Shown: in pieces, positions 26,570 through 35,765 of the stretch | Layout of the letters: each line of letters begins with the position of its first letter | Position numbering within the stretch: the first letter of the stretch is position 1 | Assembly (NCBI GenBank): GCA_002731275.1 | Contig: PCBK01000124.1 | Span: 62,001-126,000, forward strand | Origin: Deltaproteobacteria bacterium | Lineage (GTDB): Bacteria; Myxococcota_C; UBA6777 | Direction of reading: 5' to 3' | Length of the DNA: 64,000 nt | Notes under the pieces: generated by a model | Told to the model about the DNA's origin: nothing | Databases searched by the model: none | The model's input: the letters and a program-made list of their open reading frames with translations, nothing else | Program-made: the position numbers and the translations under genes

Positions 26570-27556
26570 ATGAGTGTTTTCATGTCCCAAAAGGGTCAAT
26601 GGTTTTTGATGATCGCTTTGGTCGGTACGCTCGCGTCTCTCTCTCCATCTGTTGAAGCTGCAGAGAAAGTCCTGCCAGACAAACAACAAACAAAGCTGCT
26701 CAAGCAATTTCGCACATGGCTCAAGAGCATTAAGACTTACTCTGTTGCGGTCGATGCCATCATTAAGGTTGGCAATCACAAGAAGAAACTTGTGGGGATG
26801 AGCAAGCTCTCAGGTATCACTGACAAACGTATGCGTATCGAGATGACGATGCCTTTTCCAAAGCGGGTTCATCACAGTGTATACACACATCGCATGTTGA
26901 CGATCATTTATGGGAAGCGTTGGCAGTGGGTTGTGACAGGAATGTATGCGGGAAAAGTCGCAAAAACACAACGGTGTATGAAACTCGATCGAAAAAAACT
27001 CGCACCACCCAATGAACCCTTTCAGGCGATGTACACCGTACGAGGCGCGGGAGTGAGTGCGGGCCGCGACTTTCCCGGTACATTTCGAGAACTCTTGCAG
27101 ATCTATCCTGTGGAGAGTGTTACGCTTGCGAAGAGCGCAAAAGGAGACGTCTACAAACTTCGTGGAAAGCTCGATCCACAAGCCGCATATACTTATCTGG
27201 AGAAGATCTCCCCTTGGATGAAGCCGACGATGATCAAGATGAAAATAAAGATGCTCAAGCGTATGGCCGATATTGCGATGATACATCTCGACGCTAAGAC
27301 ACTCCATCCTGTCGAACTGACACAGTTGTCGAGCAAGAAAGGGACGCGCAATATGAGCACTACAATGCGCTACAAAGACCTCCACACCAACATCGCGCTG
27401 TCACCAAAGATGTTTACGTATACACCCAAGAAGGGGATGGCTGTTCGCGATATTACCTCAATGTTGTTGCAGCGAAAGGCCATGCTCAGTCGCTCCGCAC
27501 CCCAAAAGACAACGCCCTCCAAAGCGCCTTCGACACGTCCGATACCCCGTCGTTAA
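26570..27556 (+). CDS. Exported LolA-like/DUF2092-type protein
   Basis: The ATG at 26570 has a strong AAGGAGG (26558-26564). A signal peptide ends near PSVEAAE (residue ~30). The mature part resembles the LolA/LppX half-barrel fold: a helix LKQFRTWLKSIKTYSVAVDAII, then strands with KRMRIEMTMPFPKRVHHSVYTH and TIIYGKRWQWVV, and a late HPVELTQLSSKKG strand. Such proteins bind lipids or outer membrane components in the periplasm. The C-terminus is a Ser/Thr/Pro/Arg tail (APSTRPIPRR). Assignment is by fold pattern and is moderately certain. Confidence 0.62.
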   Translation: MSVFMSQKGQWFLMIALVGTLASLSPSVEAAEKVLPDKQQTKLLKQFRTWLKSIKTYSVAVDAIIKVGNHKKKLVGMSKLSGITDKRMRIEMTMPFPKRVHHSVYTHRMLTIIYGKRWQWVVTGMYAGKVAKTQRCMKLDRKKLAPPNEPFQAMYTVRGAGVSAGRDFPGTFRELLQIYPVESVTLAKSAKGDVYKLRGKLDPQAAYTYLEKISPWMKPTMIKMKIKMLKRMADIAMIHLDAKTLHPVELTQLSSKKGTRNMSTTMRYKDLHTNIALSPKMFTYTPKKGMAVRDITSMLLQRKAMLSRSAPQKTTPSKAPSTRPIPRR

Positions 27557-27699
27557 TCCCTACAAGATCTATTCTCTAGACACCTAACTGGTCCTCTGGC
27601 GAAGTAAGCGGATGAGCATGATGTTGCATTTTTCCCGTAGGGTCGGGCCTTGTGTCCGACCTCTATGTTGTATGTCTTTTTCGAGAGAGGACCACTAAC

Positions 27700-29268
27700 T
27701 CAAGAAGCATCCCAAAGTGTTTGGAGTGTTCTACGTTTGACTTTTCCCGAAGTTGTACGTGGGAGCGACATGACAAACACATACTCCCTCGGGCATTTGT
27801 ACGTTGCGAGTGTCTTCTGTGCCCACTCTTGAAGCACAATCCTCTCTAAATGGGTATCACCGTGAGGCACGATGAACGCCGTAATCACAGAGACATCTTC
27901 TCTCACGTGTATCTCTGTCACGGCGACTTCACGGACATCTGGATGTGTCTCCAGCGCCTTCTCGACTTCGCGAGGGGAGACGCGGTACCCAAAGGCATTC
28001 ATCAACTCGTCATTGCGACCGTGAAACCATATATATCCGTCTTCATCGAGATGAGCGAGGTCGCCTCCGACAAACCACTCCCCTCGAAAGACGAGCTTCT
28101 CTTCTTCTGGACGCTTCCAATATCCGACCATCAACCCTGGATCTGTCCGATGAATCGCCAAACAACCGATCTCACCTTGAGGAAGTGGCGTTGTTCCACC
28201 TTCTTGAGGGAGGATGGTGATGGTCCGTCCTCTCTGGGGGCGACCTGGAGAACCCGGTCTTACAGGGATGGAGGGGCTGCTTGAGATGTACGTCGAACAC
28301 TCACTCATCCCAAGAGCTTCGTAAAGCATCGTCCCTGTGCGCTCTTTCCAGGTGGACAGCAGTGTCGGACTTAAAGCCTCGCCTGCGGTCAACCCGTGCC
28401 GCAGGCTCGCGAGGGATTCTTGTAAGCTCTCATTGTACTTCAGGAGCTGCCTATATACAGAGGGGACGGCGGCGAACATCGTCACATTGTGTTGTTGGAT
28501 AAGATGTGGCCAGACCTTCGGGTCTTTGGGACCGTTGTAGAGGATGGAGGAGGCTCCGACAGACCACGGGTCGAGCAGCCCTACACCCATTGTGTACGTC
28601 CAGTTGAGCTGTCCGGCGTGGAGCATCACGTCATCTTCTCGAAGGTCGGTCCAACCATCTCTCATTGGACGTCTTCCCCATACGCTGCGGTGGGCATGAA
28701 GGACGCCTTTGGGTTGTCCTGTTGTCCCCGACGTATAGACCATGTACGCGGGCTGTGAGGCCATTGTCTTGACGATCTCCGCGGGAGGATAGAGCTCTGC
28801 TTGCTCTGGCCATTGACTGAGATCGAGGGTGTGGCAGTCTTCTGGCAGCGAGGTGGGGAGAGACATGTGCTGTGTGGTGCAGAGGAGGCGTGCCTGTGTG
28901 TCTTCGAGGAGGAAGGCGAGCTCGTCTGTTGTGAGCTGTGGAGAGGCGGGGATGGCGATCATGCCAGAGGCTGCAGCCGCGAGGAATCCAAAGGCAAACA
29001 TCGCAGTGTTGGGCAAGCGAAGGAGCACACGATCACCTGCCTGGCCGTATTGACGCATCACCCCAGAGAGAGACATGACGATGTGGTTGGCCTGTGAGAA
29101 TGTATAACAAGTCGTCTCTTGTTCACCGACGATGGTGAGCGCGGTTTTGTCGCCTCTTGTGAGGGTGTTTTGTGAGAGACAATACTCGACGAGATTGAAC
29201 ATCTCTGGAGGGGCGGAAGGGGGGATGGTTTGTTCGGTCATGTCGTGATTCTTGCGGGTTGGGGCCAT
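27700..29268 (-). CDS. AMP-dependent acyl/aryl-CoA ligase (benzoate-CoA ligase-like)
   Basis: The adenylation motifs are present: A3/P-loop MVYTSGTTGQPKGV, A5 LYEALGMSECST, A7 GGDLAHLDEDGYIWFHGRNDELM and a final TSGKVKRRTL with the catalytic lysine. The overall order matches class I acyl-CoA ligases, and the NAFGYRVSPREVEKAL segment favours aryl or short-chain acid substrates. The start is set at 29268; AAGGAG is 11 nt upstream, and an in-frame TTG at 29274 is an alternative. The product is 522 aa and cytoplasmic. It is divergent from the SGNH lipoprotein. No beta-oxidation genes are adjacent. Confidence 0.9.
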   Translation of the reverse strand: MAPTRKNHDMTEQTIPPSAPPEMFNLVEYCLSQNTLTRGDKTALTIVGEQETTCYTFSQANHIVMSLSGVMRQYGQAGDRVLLRLPNTAMFAFGFLAAAASGMIAIPASPQLTTDELAFLLEDTQARLLCTTQHMSLPTSLPEDCHTLDLSQWPEQAELYPPAEIVKTMASQPAYMVYTSGTTGQPKGVLHAHRSVWGRRPMRDGWTDLREDDVMLHAGQLNWTYTMGVGLLDPWSVGASSILYNGPKDPKVWPHLIQQHNVTMFAAVPSVYRQLLKYNESLQESLASLRHGLTAGEALSPTLLSTWKERTGTMLYEALGMSECSTYISSSPSIPVRPGSPGRPQRGRTITILPQEGGTTPLPQGEIGCLAIHRTDPGLMVGYWKRPEEEKLVFRGEWFVGGDLAHLDEDGYIWFHGRNDELMNAFGYRVSPREVEKALETHPDVREVAVTEIHVREDVSVITAFIVPHGDTHLERIVLQEWAQKTLATYKCPREYVFVMSLPRTTSGKVKRRTLQTLWDAS

Positions 29269-29420
29269 TGACAATTCTGCTCCTTTGGGGAACCATCTAC
29301 GAGATGGGGTGGCGCTGATGAGCGGCCTTTCGTGTGCGAAATTGTACACTATCCATCCCGCCCCTGTAAACGTCCACGCGAGGGTTTGGCTTCGGGTTTG
29401 TATTGTGAGGTGAGAGAATC

Positions 29421-31205
29421 ATGCGACGTGTAATCATTTCTTGGATGGTGGCCGGCCTTTGCCTGCTTGTGTTGATCGATTGTACCGCGCCTGCGACATT
29501 ATGTGACGACCAGATCGCCTGCTCTCCTGGATTTGTATGTCAGTCCGGTTTTTGTGTGGCGATCCAGGAAGAACCCTCCAGTGAACCTGCACCAGAGCCT
29601 ACCAAGCCCGAACCTATCAAGTCCGAACCTCAGCCAGAACCAACGAAGCCAGAACCTCGACCAGAGCCTTCTGTCGAGCCTGTTGTGGAGCCTATAGCGG
29701 AGAAAAAAGACGAGCCGACACGAGACGTCCGTGATGCTGGTGAGCCGGGGAAGCCTGATTTTTCAGAAGCTGTTGTGGACACATTTACGGAGTCAGCCCA
29801 AGAATCGACTCCCGATACATCGACAGAGCCACTTCCTGAGAAGGCAACGGAAAGTGTCCCCGAACAGGTCGCTGAGAAGACCCCTGACGTCGCGCCTTTG
29901 CCCCAACTGCCGACGTGGAGTGATAACCCTTGTCAAGTCCTGAATGGTGTCTCGCCTGGCTACGGTGGTGTCGTCTCGAAGTGGCAGGCACAGGACAAGT
30001 TGGCGCCTGCGAGAAAGGATAGCCTGCTCGTGATTGGGAGCTCGAGTATTCGGTTGTGGAGGACGTTGCAAAAAGAACTTGCGGCTTGGCCGATTATTCA
30101 TCGTGGTTTTGGGGGATCACGTCTTTTGGATGTGGCTGCCCACGCTGAAAAGATCGTGCTTCCTTACAAACCCAAAGCGATCTTGATATACGCTGGGACC
30201 AACGACATCGCAGCCGGAAAGTCACCGACGGTCGTGTATGACGTCTATCGATGTTTGATTGAGAAGGTCAAAAAGGGCATCGGCGATATCCCCATCATGT
30301 TTATCGGTGTGACACCGAACCCTGCGCGGTGGGCCAAGTGGAGCGATTCGGTGAAGCTCAACGGTGCGGTCCGTCAATTGTCTGCTGCGTGGTCAGGGTT
30401 GACGTACATCGATATCCCGGCGACCTTCTTGAAGATGGGCCAACCCCCCTCCGCGAGTTTGTTTGTGTCCGATCGTCTTCATCTTAATGTCGTCGGTTAT
30501 ACGGTCTGGAACATGGTCATCAAACCTGTTGTACAGGCTGTTGTCTCGACCACACCGTATACTGTTCCTTCATCACAACCAGCATCGAAGAGTCAGGTCT
30601 TGATCGACTTTGGGCCAGGGGATACAGACGATGGCAATCCAACAAAGAGCCCTGACAGCTACAATCGCTATTGGAATAACTGGCACAAAGTGAATGGTGG
30701 GGCCGGGCTGTTGCCTGGAGAGACACTCGCTTTGCACACGACGACCAACCAAAAGACGCCCTGGCGGGTGACGTTGGCAGGGGCGATGACGACCAACGGG
30801 ATTAAGAACGGTGGTTTGTTAGCGCCAAAGACTTCGTTACTTGGTAAGTACGCGATCGCGACCGCGACACAGGACTTCTTTTACGCAGGTGCAGCTGGTA
30901 GTGGTCTCGTGGTCACAGGACTTGACCCTTCAAAGACATATACATTGACGTTGTTTGGCAGTCGTGATTGGGGCAGTGAGACACGGGTTACACGCTATGA
31001 AGTGTCTGGTGCAAAGACGACTTCGGCTTCTTTGACGACATCCGGCAAGGGGATTGGTGCCAACGGGACCTACAGCGGAAACGAGAAGAGTCTCGCAGTT
31101 GTCAAGAGCGTAAAACCCGACCAGTGGGGGAAATTGCATATCGAGTTGGTGACGGAGAAGGGGAGTTTTTCGTATCTTTCATTGTTGTCATTAGAAGTTG
31201 ATTGA
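29421..31205 (+). CDS. SGNH/GDSL-hydrolase lipoprotein with Pro/Glu-rich linker
   Basis: A lipoprotein signal (lipobox VLIDC) leads into a small Cys-rich knot (CDDQIACSPGFVCQSGFCV) and then a ~100-residue linker of Glu-Pro-Lys repeats (EPTKPEPIKSEPQPEP). The catalytic domain (about 165-370) has SGNH blocks I (VIGSSSIRLW), II (GFGGSRLLD), III (YAGTNDIA) and V (SDRLHLN). These give the Ser, Gly, Asn and Asp/His set of the family, whose members deacylate carbohydrates or lipids. A C-terminal ~190-residue beta-rich domain (KSQVLIDFGPGDTDDG) may bind the substrate. It is probably anchored in the outer membrane. Confidence 0.88.
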   Translation: MRRVIISWMVAGLCLLVLIDCTAPATLCDDQIACSPGFVCQSGFCVAIQEEPSSEPAPEPTKPEPIKSEPQPEPTKPEPRPEPSVEPVVEPIAEKKDEPTRDVRDAGEPGKPDFSEAVVDTFTESAQESTPDTSTEPLPEKATESVPEQVAEKTPDVAPLPQLPTWSDNPCQVLNGVSPGYGGVVSKWQAQDKLAPARKDSLLVIGSSSIRLWRTLQKELAAWPIIHRGFGGSRLLDVAAHAEKIVLPYKPKAILIYAGTNDIAAGKSPTVVYDVYRCLIEKVKKGIGDIPIMFIGVTPNPARWAKWSDSVKLNGAVRQLSAAWSGLTYIDIPATFLKMGQPPSASLFVSDRLHLNVVGYTVWNMVIKPVVQAVVSTTPYTVPSSQPASKSQVLIDFGPGDTDDGNPTKSPDSYNRYWNNWHKVNGGAGLLPGETLALHTTTNQKTPWRVTLAGAMTTNGIKNGGLLAPKTSLLGKYAIATATQDFFYAGAAGSGLVVTGLDPSKTYTLTLFGSRDWGSETRVTRYEVSGAKTTSASLTTSGKGIGANGTYSGNEKSLAVVKSVKPDQWGKLHIELVTEKGSFSYLSLLSLEVD

Positions 31206-31226
31206 GCCGATGGCTCAGGGCGGAGT

Positions 31227-32378
31227 ATGATGTCGAAGCAGACGAGTGTTGAAGTATTGATCGTGGGTGGAGGATTAGCGGGTTATGGACTCGCGGAGGC
31301 TTTGGTTCGTCAAGGGATGGAGGCCGAAGGGATATGTTTGCTAGAGGCTTCCCATCCTGGCGCTGGCTCATCGGGGAATGTTGGTGCGATGTTGAATCCA
31401 TTGCCAGGGCGTTCATTGTATCCAAAGCCTGGGTACCCAGAGGCGTTTGTGTATGTACGTGATTGGATTGCCGCACAGCAAGCACAGACGGATACGCGAT
31501 TTACGTTGCGTTATCCTGTGGTGCGTCCGTTGATTGAGGAGTTGGGGGCCGAACAGATGCGTCGTTCCTTTGCGCGGGGGAAGGAGGTCTTGGATTTTTT
31601 GGAGGCGAGAGAGCTGAGCGCAGCAGAGGTCGCCACACAATATCCTTTGTTGGCACCGACAGAGGGGGCGATAGAGCTTCGTCCAGGTGTCGCTGTTGAG
31701 TTTGGTTTGTTGGTGCGTGATTTAGCCGAGCGGCTTCGTGAGGCAGGTGTTGTGTGGAGCGCGGAGGGGCCTGTGACACAGCTTGAGTGGACAGGTCAAG
31801 AGTGGTTATGTCGGACTGAGCATGAGGAGCGAAGGGCGAAGCGTGTGGTGTTGGCAGTGGGAGCGGATTTGGATGAGTGGTTTCCGGCGTTGCCGATGCA
31901 GATGACAGGTGGTGAGTTAGCGGTATTCTCGCCTCCTGAGGGGATGGCGTTGAATTGTATGGTCAGCGCGGCTGGATATGTGACGACTCGCTGTGACGGG
32001 AATTGGGCTGTTGGTGCGACATTCTGGCATGGCCAAAAGCACTCGGATTTTTCGCAGGAGGAGATCTTCGAGAGATTGCGTGGTAAAGCGAAGAGATTAA
32101 TTCCCTGTATCGTCGACGCGAAGCCTGTGTCAACGTGGTTTGGTGTGCGCGCGATTTTCCGAACGGACAGGCAGCCGATTGTTGGAGTGGTTCCAACGAT
32201 GCCGTCGTGCTATTTGATGGGCGCGTTTGCCTCGAAGGGCTTGCTGTGGATCCCCTGGATGGCGGAGTCTCTTGCCAAGACGATGTTGCAAAAGGAAGAT
32301 CACATTCACCCTGCCGCGTCGATTCTTCGTCTCAAAGAGAAGAACTTTGTCCCTGCACCTTCCAGAGTGTTGTTGTAA
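31227..32378 (+). CDS. FAD-dependent oxidoreductase, DAO/MnmC-C-like
   Basis: The dinucleotide-binding motif VLIVGGGLAGYGLAEALV lies at the N-terminus and is followed by GNVGAMLNPLPGR and FGVRAIFRTDRQPIVGVVP, both reminiscent of the FAD domain of MnmC and glycine/sarcosine oxidases. The product is 383 aa with no methyltransferase half. Either it is an MnmC-like enzyme split from its partner or another amine oxidase. Two in-frame ATGs (31227, 31230) follow GGAG closely. It starts only 21 bp after the SGNH gene and is likely co-transcribed. Confidence 0.84.
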   Translation: MMSKQTSVEVLIVGGGLAGYGLAEALVRQGMEAEGICLLEASHPGAGSSGNVGAMLNPLPGRSLYPKPGYPEAFVYVRDWIAAQQAQTDTRFTLRYPVVRPLIEELGAEQMRRSFARGKEVLDFLEARELSAAEVATQYPLLAPTEGAIELRPGVAVEFGLLVRDLAERLREAGVVWSAEGPVTQLEWTGQEWLCRTEHEERRAKRVVLAVGADLDEWFPALPMQMTGGELAVFSPPEGMALNCMVSAAGYVTTRCDGNWAVGATFWHGQKHSDFSQEEIFERLRGKAKRLIPCIVDAKPVSTWFGVRAIFRTDRQPIVGVVPTMPSCYLMGAFASKGLLWIPWMAESLAKTMLQKEDHIHPAASILRLKEKNFVPAPSRVLL

Positions 32379-32449
32379 ATTCCTATGATATTTCAGCTGC
32401 TCGCCCGTTTATATGGGGGCAATGTCTCCAGAGAGAATTGGTAATGGTG

Positions 32450-33652
32450 TTACAGCTTGAGGGTTGTGTGGAGGAAGCGTTCGATGGCGTAGAGGCTGAG
32501 TTGTCCGCATGGTCCTGTTGCGATGACATCGCAGCCATGTGTGGCCCAGGGGAGCTCTAGCAGGACATGTTTGATGCGTGCTTTGGAGAGTGTTGAAGAC
32601 AACATTTTGCCGTGTTTGGGGGACACGAGAGGGTCGCGTGTTCCAAAGATCAGGAGAGAAGGGGGGGTGCGTTGATCGACCCATTTGATGGGGGAGGCAT
32701 CGTCGAACGCTTTTTTGGCTTGTTTCGGTGAGCCACCGAGGAAGTCACCCAAAACCTTTCTCGAGTCGATCACTTTGGGGTTGGATGGATGTGCCCAACC
32801 CCAATGTAGATCGATGGGACCATAAAAATTGATAACCCCCTTGATGCCTGGAACCACATGGCGATAGCCTGCGAGTGTCGCGAGATGACCACCTGCGCTG
32901 CGACCCATCAGGACAATCCTCGTTGGATCGATATTGTGTTTGGCGGCGTTCTTGCGTAGCCATTTGAGCGAGGTGGTGACATCATCGAGCTGTGTTGGGA
33001 ACTTGTACTTGGGCGCGAAGCGATACGAGATGGCAGCGACTTTGACCCCGCGAGCGGCGAGGTAACGGTGCATACTGTTGCCAATACGAGGTGTCCCTTT
33101 GCGCCATGCGCCGCCGTGAATGTGGACGAGTAGAGGCTCTTTTCCGGTCCCTTTGCGTTTGTAGAGATCGAGGAGCAATGCCTTTCCAGGGACGTCAATG
33201 TGTGTACTGGTGCGTGTGACACCGGGGGCAGAGAGTCCAAGAATGCGTTGAGGCATCAAAGGAGATGTTTGTCCTGGCGCTTGTGGTCCGGACATGCCTT
33301 TTGATGAAAATTGTTCGCTGATGTTAAGCTCCAGGCCGGAGGACAGTGAGAAGGCTTGGGGCCAGGGACTGAGTAGGGCACCGATCACGATGAGTCCCAC
33401 GATGAGCAGGGGTTGGCCGGACCAGTGTTGTCTGTCCGCACATAAGCATCCGAGGGCGACGATGATGGAGAGATAGACTCCGGCTTCTGTGATGAGGACG
33501 GAGGCGAGCCAGAGCGCGTTGTTGGGAGGCGGAAAGAAGAGCAATGTGGAGAGCAATGCACTCGGGAGGATGAGGAAGAGAGAGAGCCAGGGACGTCCTT
33601 TTTGCCAGCGTGTTTTTGTCGTGTCTTTCGCTTGTTGTGAAGCGTCGCTCAT
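32450..33652 (-). CDS. Membrane-anchored alpha/beta hydrolase (HSL/esterase type)
   Basis: Three hydrophobic segments in the first ~100 residues anchor the protein. The catalytic domain has the oxyanion motif HIHGGAWR, nucleophile elbow GRSAGG, acid in IFGTRDPLV and catalytic His in WATHGCD. This is the pattern of the hormone-sensitive-lipase family of carboxylesterases acting on short acyl esters. The membrane anchor is unusual for that family and suggests a lipid or extracellular ester substrate. It is 42 bp downstream of the MopE/fibrinogen-like gene's stop on the other side and is transcribed in the same direction. Confidence 0.88.
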   Translation of the reverse strand: MSDASQQAKDTTKTRWQKGRPWLSLFLILPSALLSTLLFFPPPNNALWLASVLITEAGVYLSIIVALGCLCADRQHWSGQPLLIVGLIVIGALLSPWPQAFSLSSGLELNISEQFSSKGMSGPQAPGQTSPLMPQRILGLSAPGVTRTSTHIDVPGKALLLDLYKRKGTGKEPLLVHIHGGAWRKGTPRIGNSMHRYLAARGVKVAAISYRFAPKYKFPTQLDDVTTSLKWLRKNAAKHNIDPTRIVLMGRSAGGHLATLAGYRHVVPGIKGVINFYGPIDLHWGWAHPSNPKVIDSRKVLGDFLGGSPKQAKKAFDDASPIKWVDQRTPPSLLIFGTRDPLVSPKHGKMLSSTLSKARIKHVLLELPWATHGCDVIATGPCGQLSLYAIERFLHTTLKL

Positions 33653-33694
33653 AGGTCTTCCTTTGTGTCTTGGTGTGCAAGAAGAGGGTTGTAC

Positions 33695-35587
33695 TCAGCG
33701 GATATAGACGAAGGCGAAGGTTGCCGTTTTTTGATCGCCATTGCTGCTTCCGTATTTGGAGAGATTGCCAGCAGTTGGTTCTGTGTTGGATTCGTTTTGT
33801 GTGCCACCCACGCCAATGTAAGAATCGGGTGTACTACAATCGTTTTGTTCGTTGCCGACAATGCCAATCCGTACACCCTCTGTGCTTGTATTGGGGCGTA
33901 CGTTGATACCTTCTCGGTTGCAGTTTGCTTGGAGGGAGGCGGTGACGCCTTTGAGGATGTTGAGCGCGCCAAACCAGCCGCTCCTACCGACAGGTGTGTC
34001 AAAGGCTTTGTAGTTGTTTGTGCTGATTACGCTGTGCATTGAGGAGGCAGTCAGACCAAAGGTTACTTTGCCGTAAGAGGAATATGTTGGTAGATCACGG
34101 AAGTAAACCATCACCTCTTTGAAGCTGACGTGCATAAAGGCGTCGTTTTTGGCTTCTTCAAGGTTGAGTGAGAATGAGGTCGGGTTGAGGGTTTTACCAT
34201 CCGTCCAGATGGGTTTGTTGTACTGGAAGGTTGATTTGCTTCCGTCTACTTTGAGGATGAGTGTCCAACCACCACCATCAATATTTATGCGACATTGTGA
34301 TCGGAATGTCTTCCCATTGGCGGTGATCCAATACGCCCCATTCTGTGTTGCTTTGGGGTATCCAGCTTTGCCGTCGAGGTATTCTTTGCAGGAGCTGGCA
34401 GAGGTTCCATCACTGTAGCGTGTCGCGTTTTGGAAGAGAACAAGGGTGACATTGGAGACACATTTGTTCTGTTGACAGGTTTCGTTTGCTTGGCAATCAC
34501 TATCGACCTGACAGTCGATACATTGGCATGTGCCGCTGGAGCATGAACAATTGCAATTGGGGACATTGTCGACGGTCCCATCACAGTCGTCGTCTTTGTT
34601 ATTGCACGTCTCGGTCTGTGGGAGCTGTTCCCCTTGGCAAGTCCCCCATTTTCCGGCGGAGCACGTTTGGGTTCCGACGCCACAAGGTGTGTTGCAGTTG
34701 TAGCTTCCACTTGTATCCTTTGTGCAGCCGACTGTGCCTGTGTAACATTGTTGTTGTTGGTTGATCTGGCACTCACATGGGGGATTTTCGTCGACACGCC
34801 CATCACAGTTGTCGTCTTTGCCGTTGCACACTTCGGCTTGTGGTTTGATCTCTCCTTGGCAATCTCCCCACTTGAAGTTCGTACAGGTCATGGTCCCTTG
34901 TTGGCAAATCCCTTCATTGCTCCCACAACGTTGGGTTTGACCATTGGTGCATTCGCAACCTGCGATTTCATCAACTTTGCCATCACAGTTGTCATCTTTG
35001 CCGTTACAGGTCTCGGTTTGTGGTGTGACTTCTCCCTCACAGGTGCCGCTCCACTCGCCGTCTGTACACTTGCCTTTGGTTGGATCACAGCAGGATTCGG
35101 TGCCTGAACGACAGGGGGCAGTACAAGCGTAGCTTTGATTTTGTGCTTTGCAGCCGCCACTGCCGGTATAACAACCTCGAAGATCACCGACTTTACATGT
35201 GCACTGTTTGTGTTCGTCGACTTGGCCGTCGCAGTTGTTGTCAATGCCATCACATATCTCTGGTGAGAGGCTGTTGTTGGAGATACAGACAATCGCTCCA
35301 AAGCGGCAGATTTGTGTTCCTTTGTTGCAAGGCGGTTTCTTGCCTTCGAGGGTACACTCTTTGTTAACCTCTTCGGCCGGGCATTCCTGTATGATCTCAC
35401 ACACGCCAAACCGACAAGTCAATCCATCAGCGCAGTCGCTGTTGAGCTGACAGAACGTCACGCCGTTTTCTGAGAGAGTCGGCCCTGAGCACGCAGGGAA
35501 AAGTAAAAAAAGCCCTAGAAGTACAAAGGAAACCCTTGCGTATGCTGTGTAGGTTTCTCGGAGAGGGGGTGTTGATTGGTGAAACAT
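33695..35587 (-). CDS. MopE-type repeat lipoprotein with fibrinogen-like C-terminal domain
   Basis: The ATG at 35587 has CAGGAG nine bases upstream. The signal sequence ends in a lipobox FPAC. Four repeats of the MopE/cysteine-rich type follow: ICDGIDNNCDGQVDE, TCNGKDDNCDGKVDE, VCNGKDDNCDGRVDE and TCNNKDDDCDGTVDN. Each has an EF-hand-like DxNxDG calcium loop between cysteines. The last ~240 residues contain SCKEYLDG and CRINIDGGGWTLILKV, matching the start of fibrinogen-related/intelectin-like domains (GGGWTL). Both parts point to a surface adhesin that binds calcium and probably glycans. The product is 630 aa. No protease-sorting tail is visible. Confidence 0.85.
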   Translation of the reverse strand: MFHQSTPPLRETYTAYARVSFVLLGLFLLFPACSGPTLSENGVTFCQLNSDCADGLTCRFGVCEIIQECPAEEVNKECTLEGKKPPCNKGTQICRFGAIVCISNNSLSPEICDGIDNNCDGQVDEHKQCTCKVGDLRGCYTGSGGCKAQNQSYACTAPCRSGTESCCDPTKGKCTDGEWSGTCEGEVTPQTETCNGKDDNCDGKVDEIAGCECTNGQTQRCGSNEGICQQGTMTCTNFKWGDCQGEIKPQAEVCNGKDDNCDGRVDENPPCECQINQQQQCYTGTVGCTKDTSGSYNCNTPCGVGTQTCSAGKWGTCQGEQLPQTETCNNKDDDCDGTVDNVPNCNCSCSSGTCQCIDCQVDSDCQANETCQQNKCVSNVTLVLFQNATRYSDGTSASSCKEYLDGKAGYPKATQNGAYWITANGKTFRSQCRINIDGGGWTLILKVDGSKSTFQYNKPIWTDGKTLNPTSFSLNLEEAKNDAFMHVSFKEVMVYFRDLPTYSSYGKVTFGLTASSMHSVISTNNYKAFDTPVGRSGWFGALNILKGVTASLQANCNREGINVRPNTSTEGVRIGIVGNEQNDCSTPDSYIGVGGTQNESNTEPTAGNLSKYGSSNGDQKTATFAFVYIR

Positions 35588-35765
35588 ACGTGGAAACTCC
35601 TGCAAAAGACGCGAACATCAGATCTCCATCTTCCATGATTGAATCTGATATCTTTTCACACAAACCGGTTGTCGGGAATGTAAACAATCAAGAGCGAAAG
35701 TACAAGGATGGATGTAAGGGAAAGTTCTTTTTCAGGCGGAAAGGAGGGGGGAGCTTGCTCCTTCG

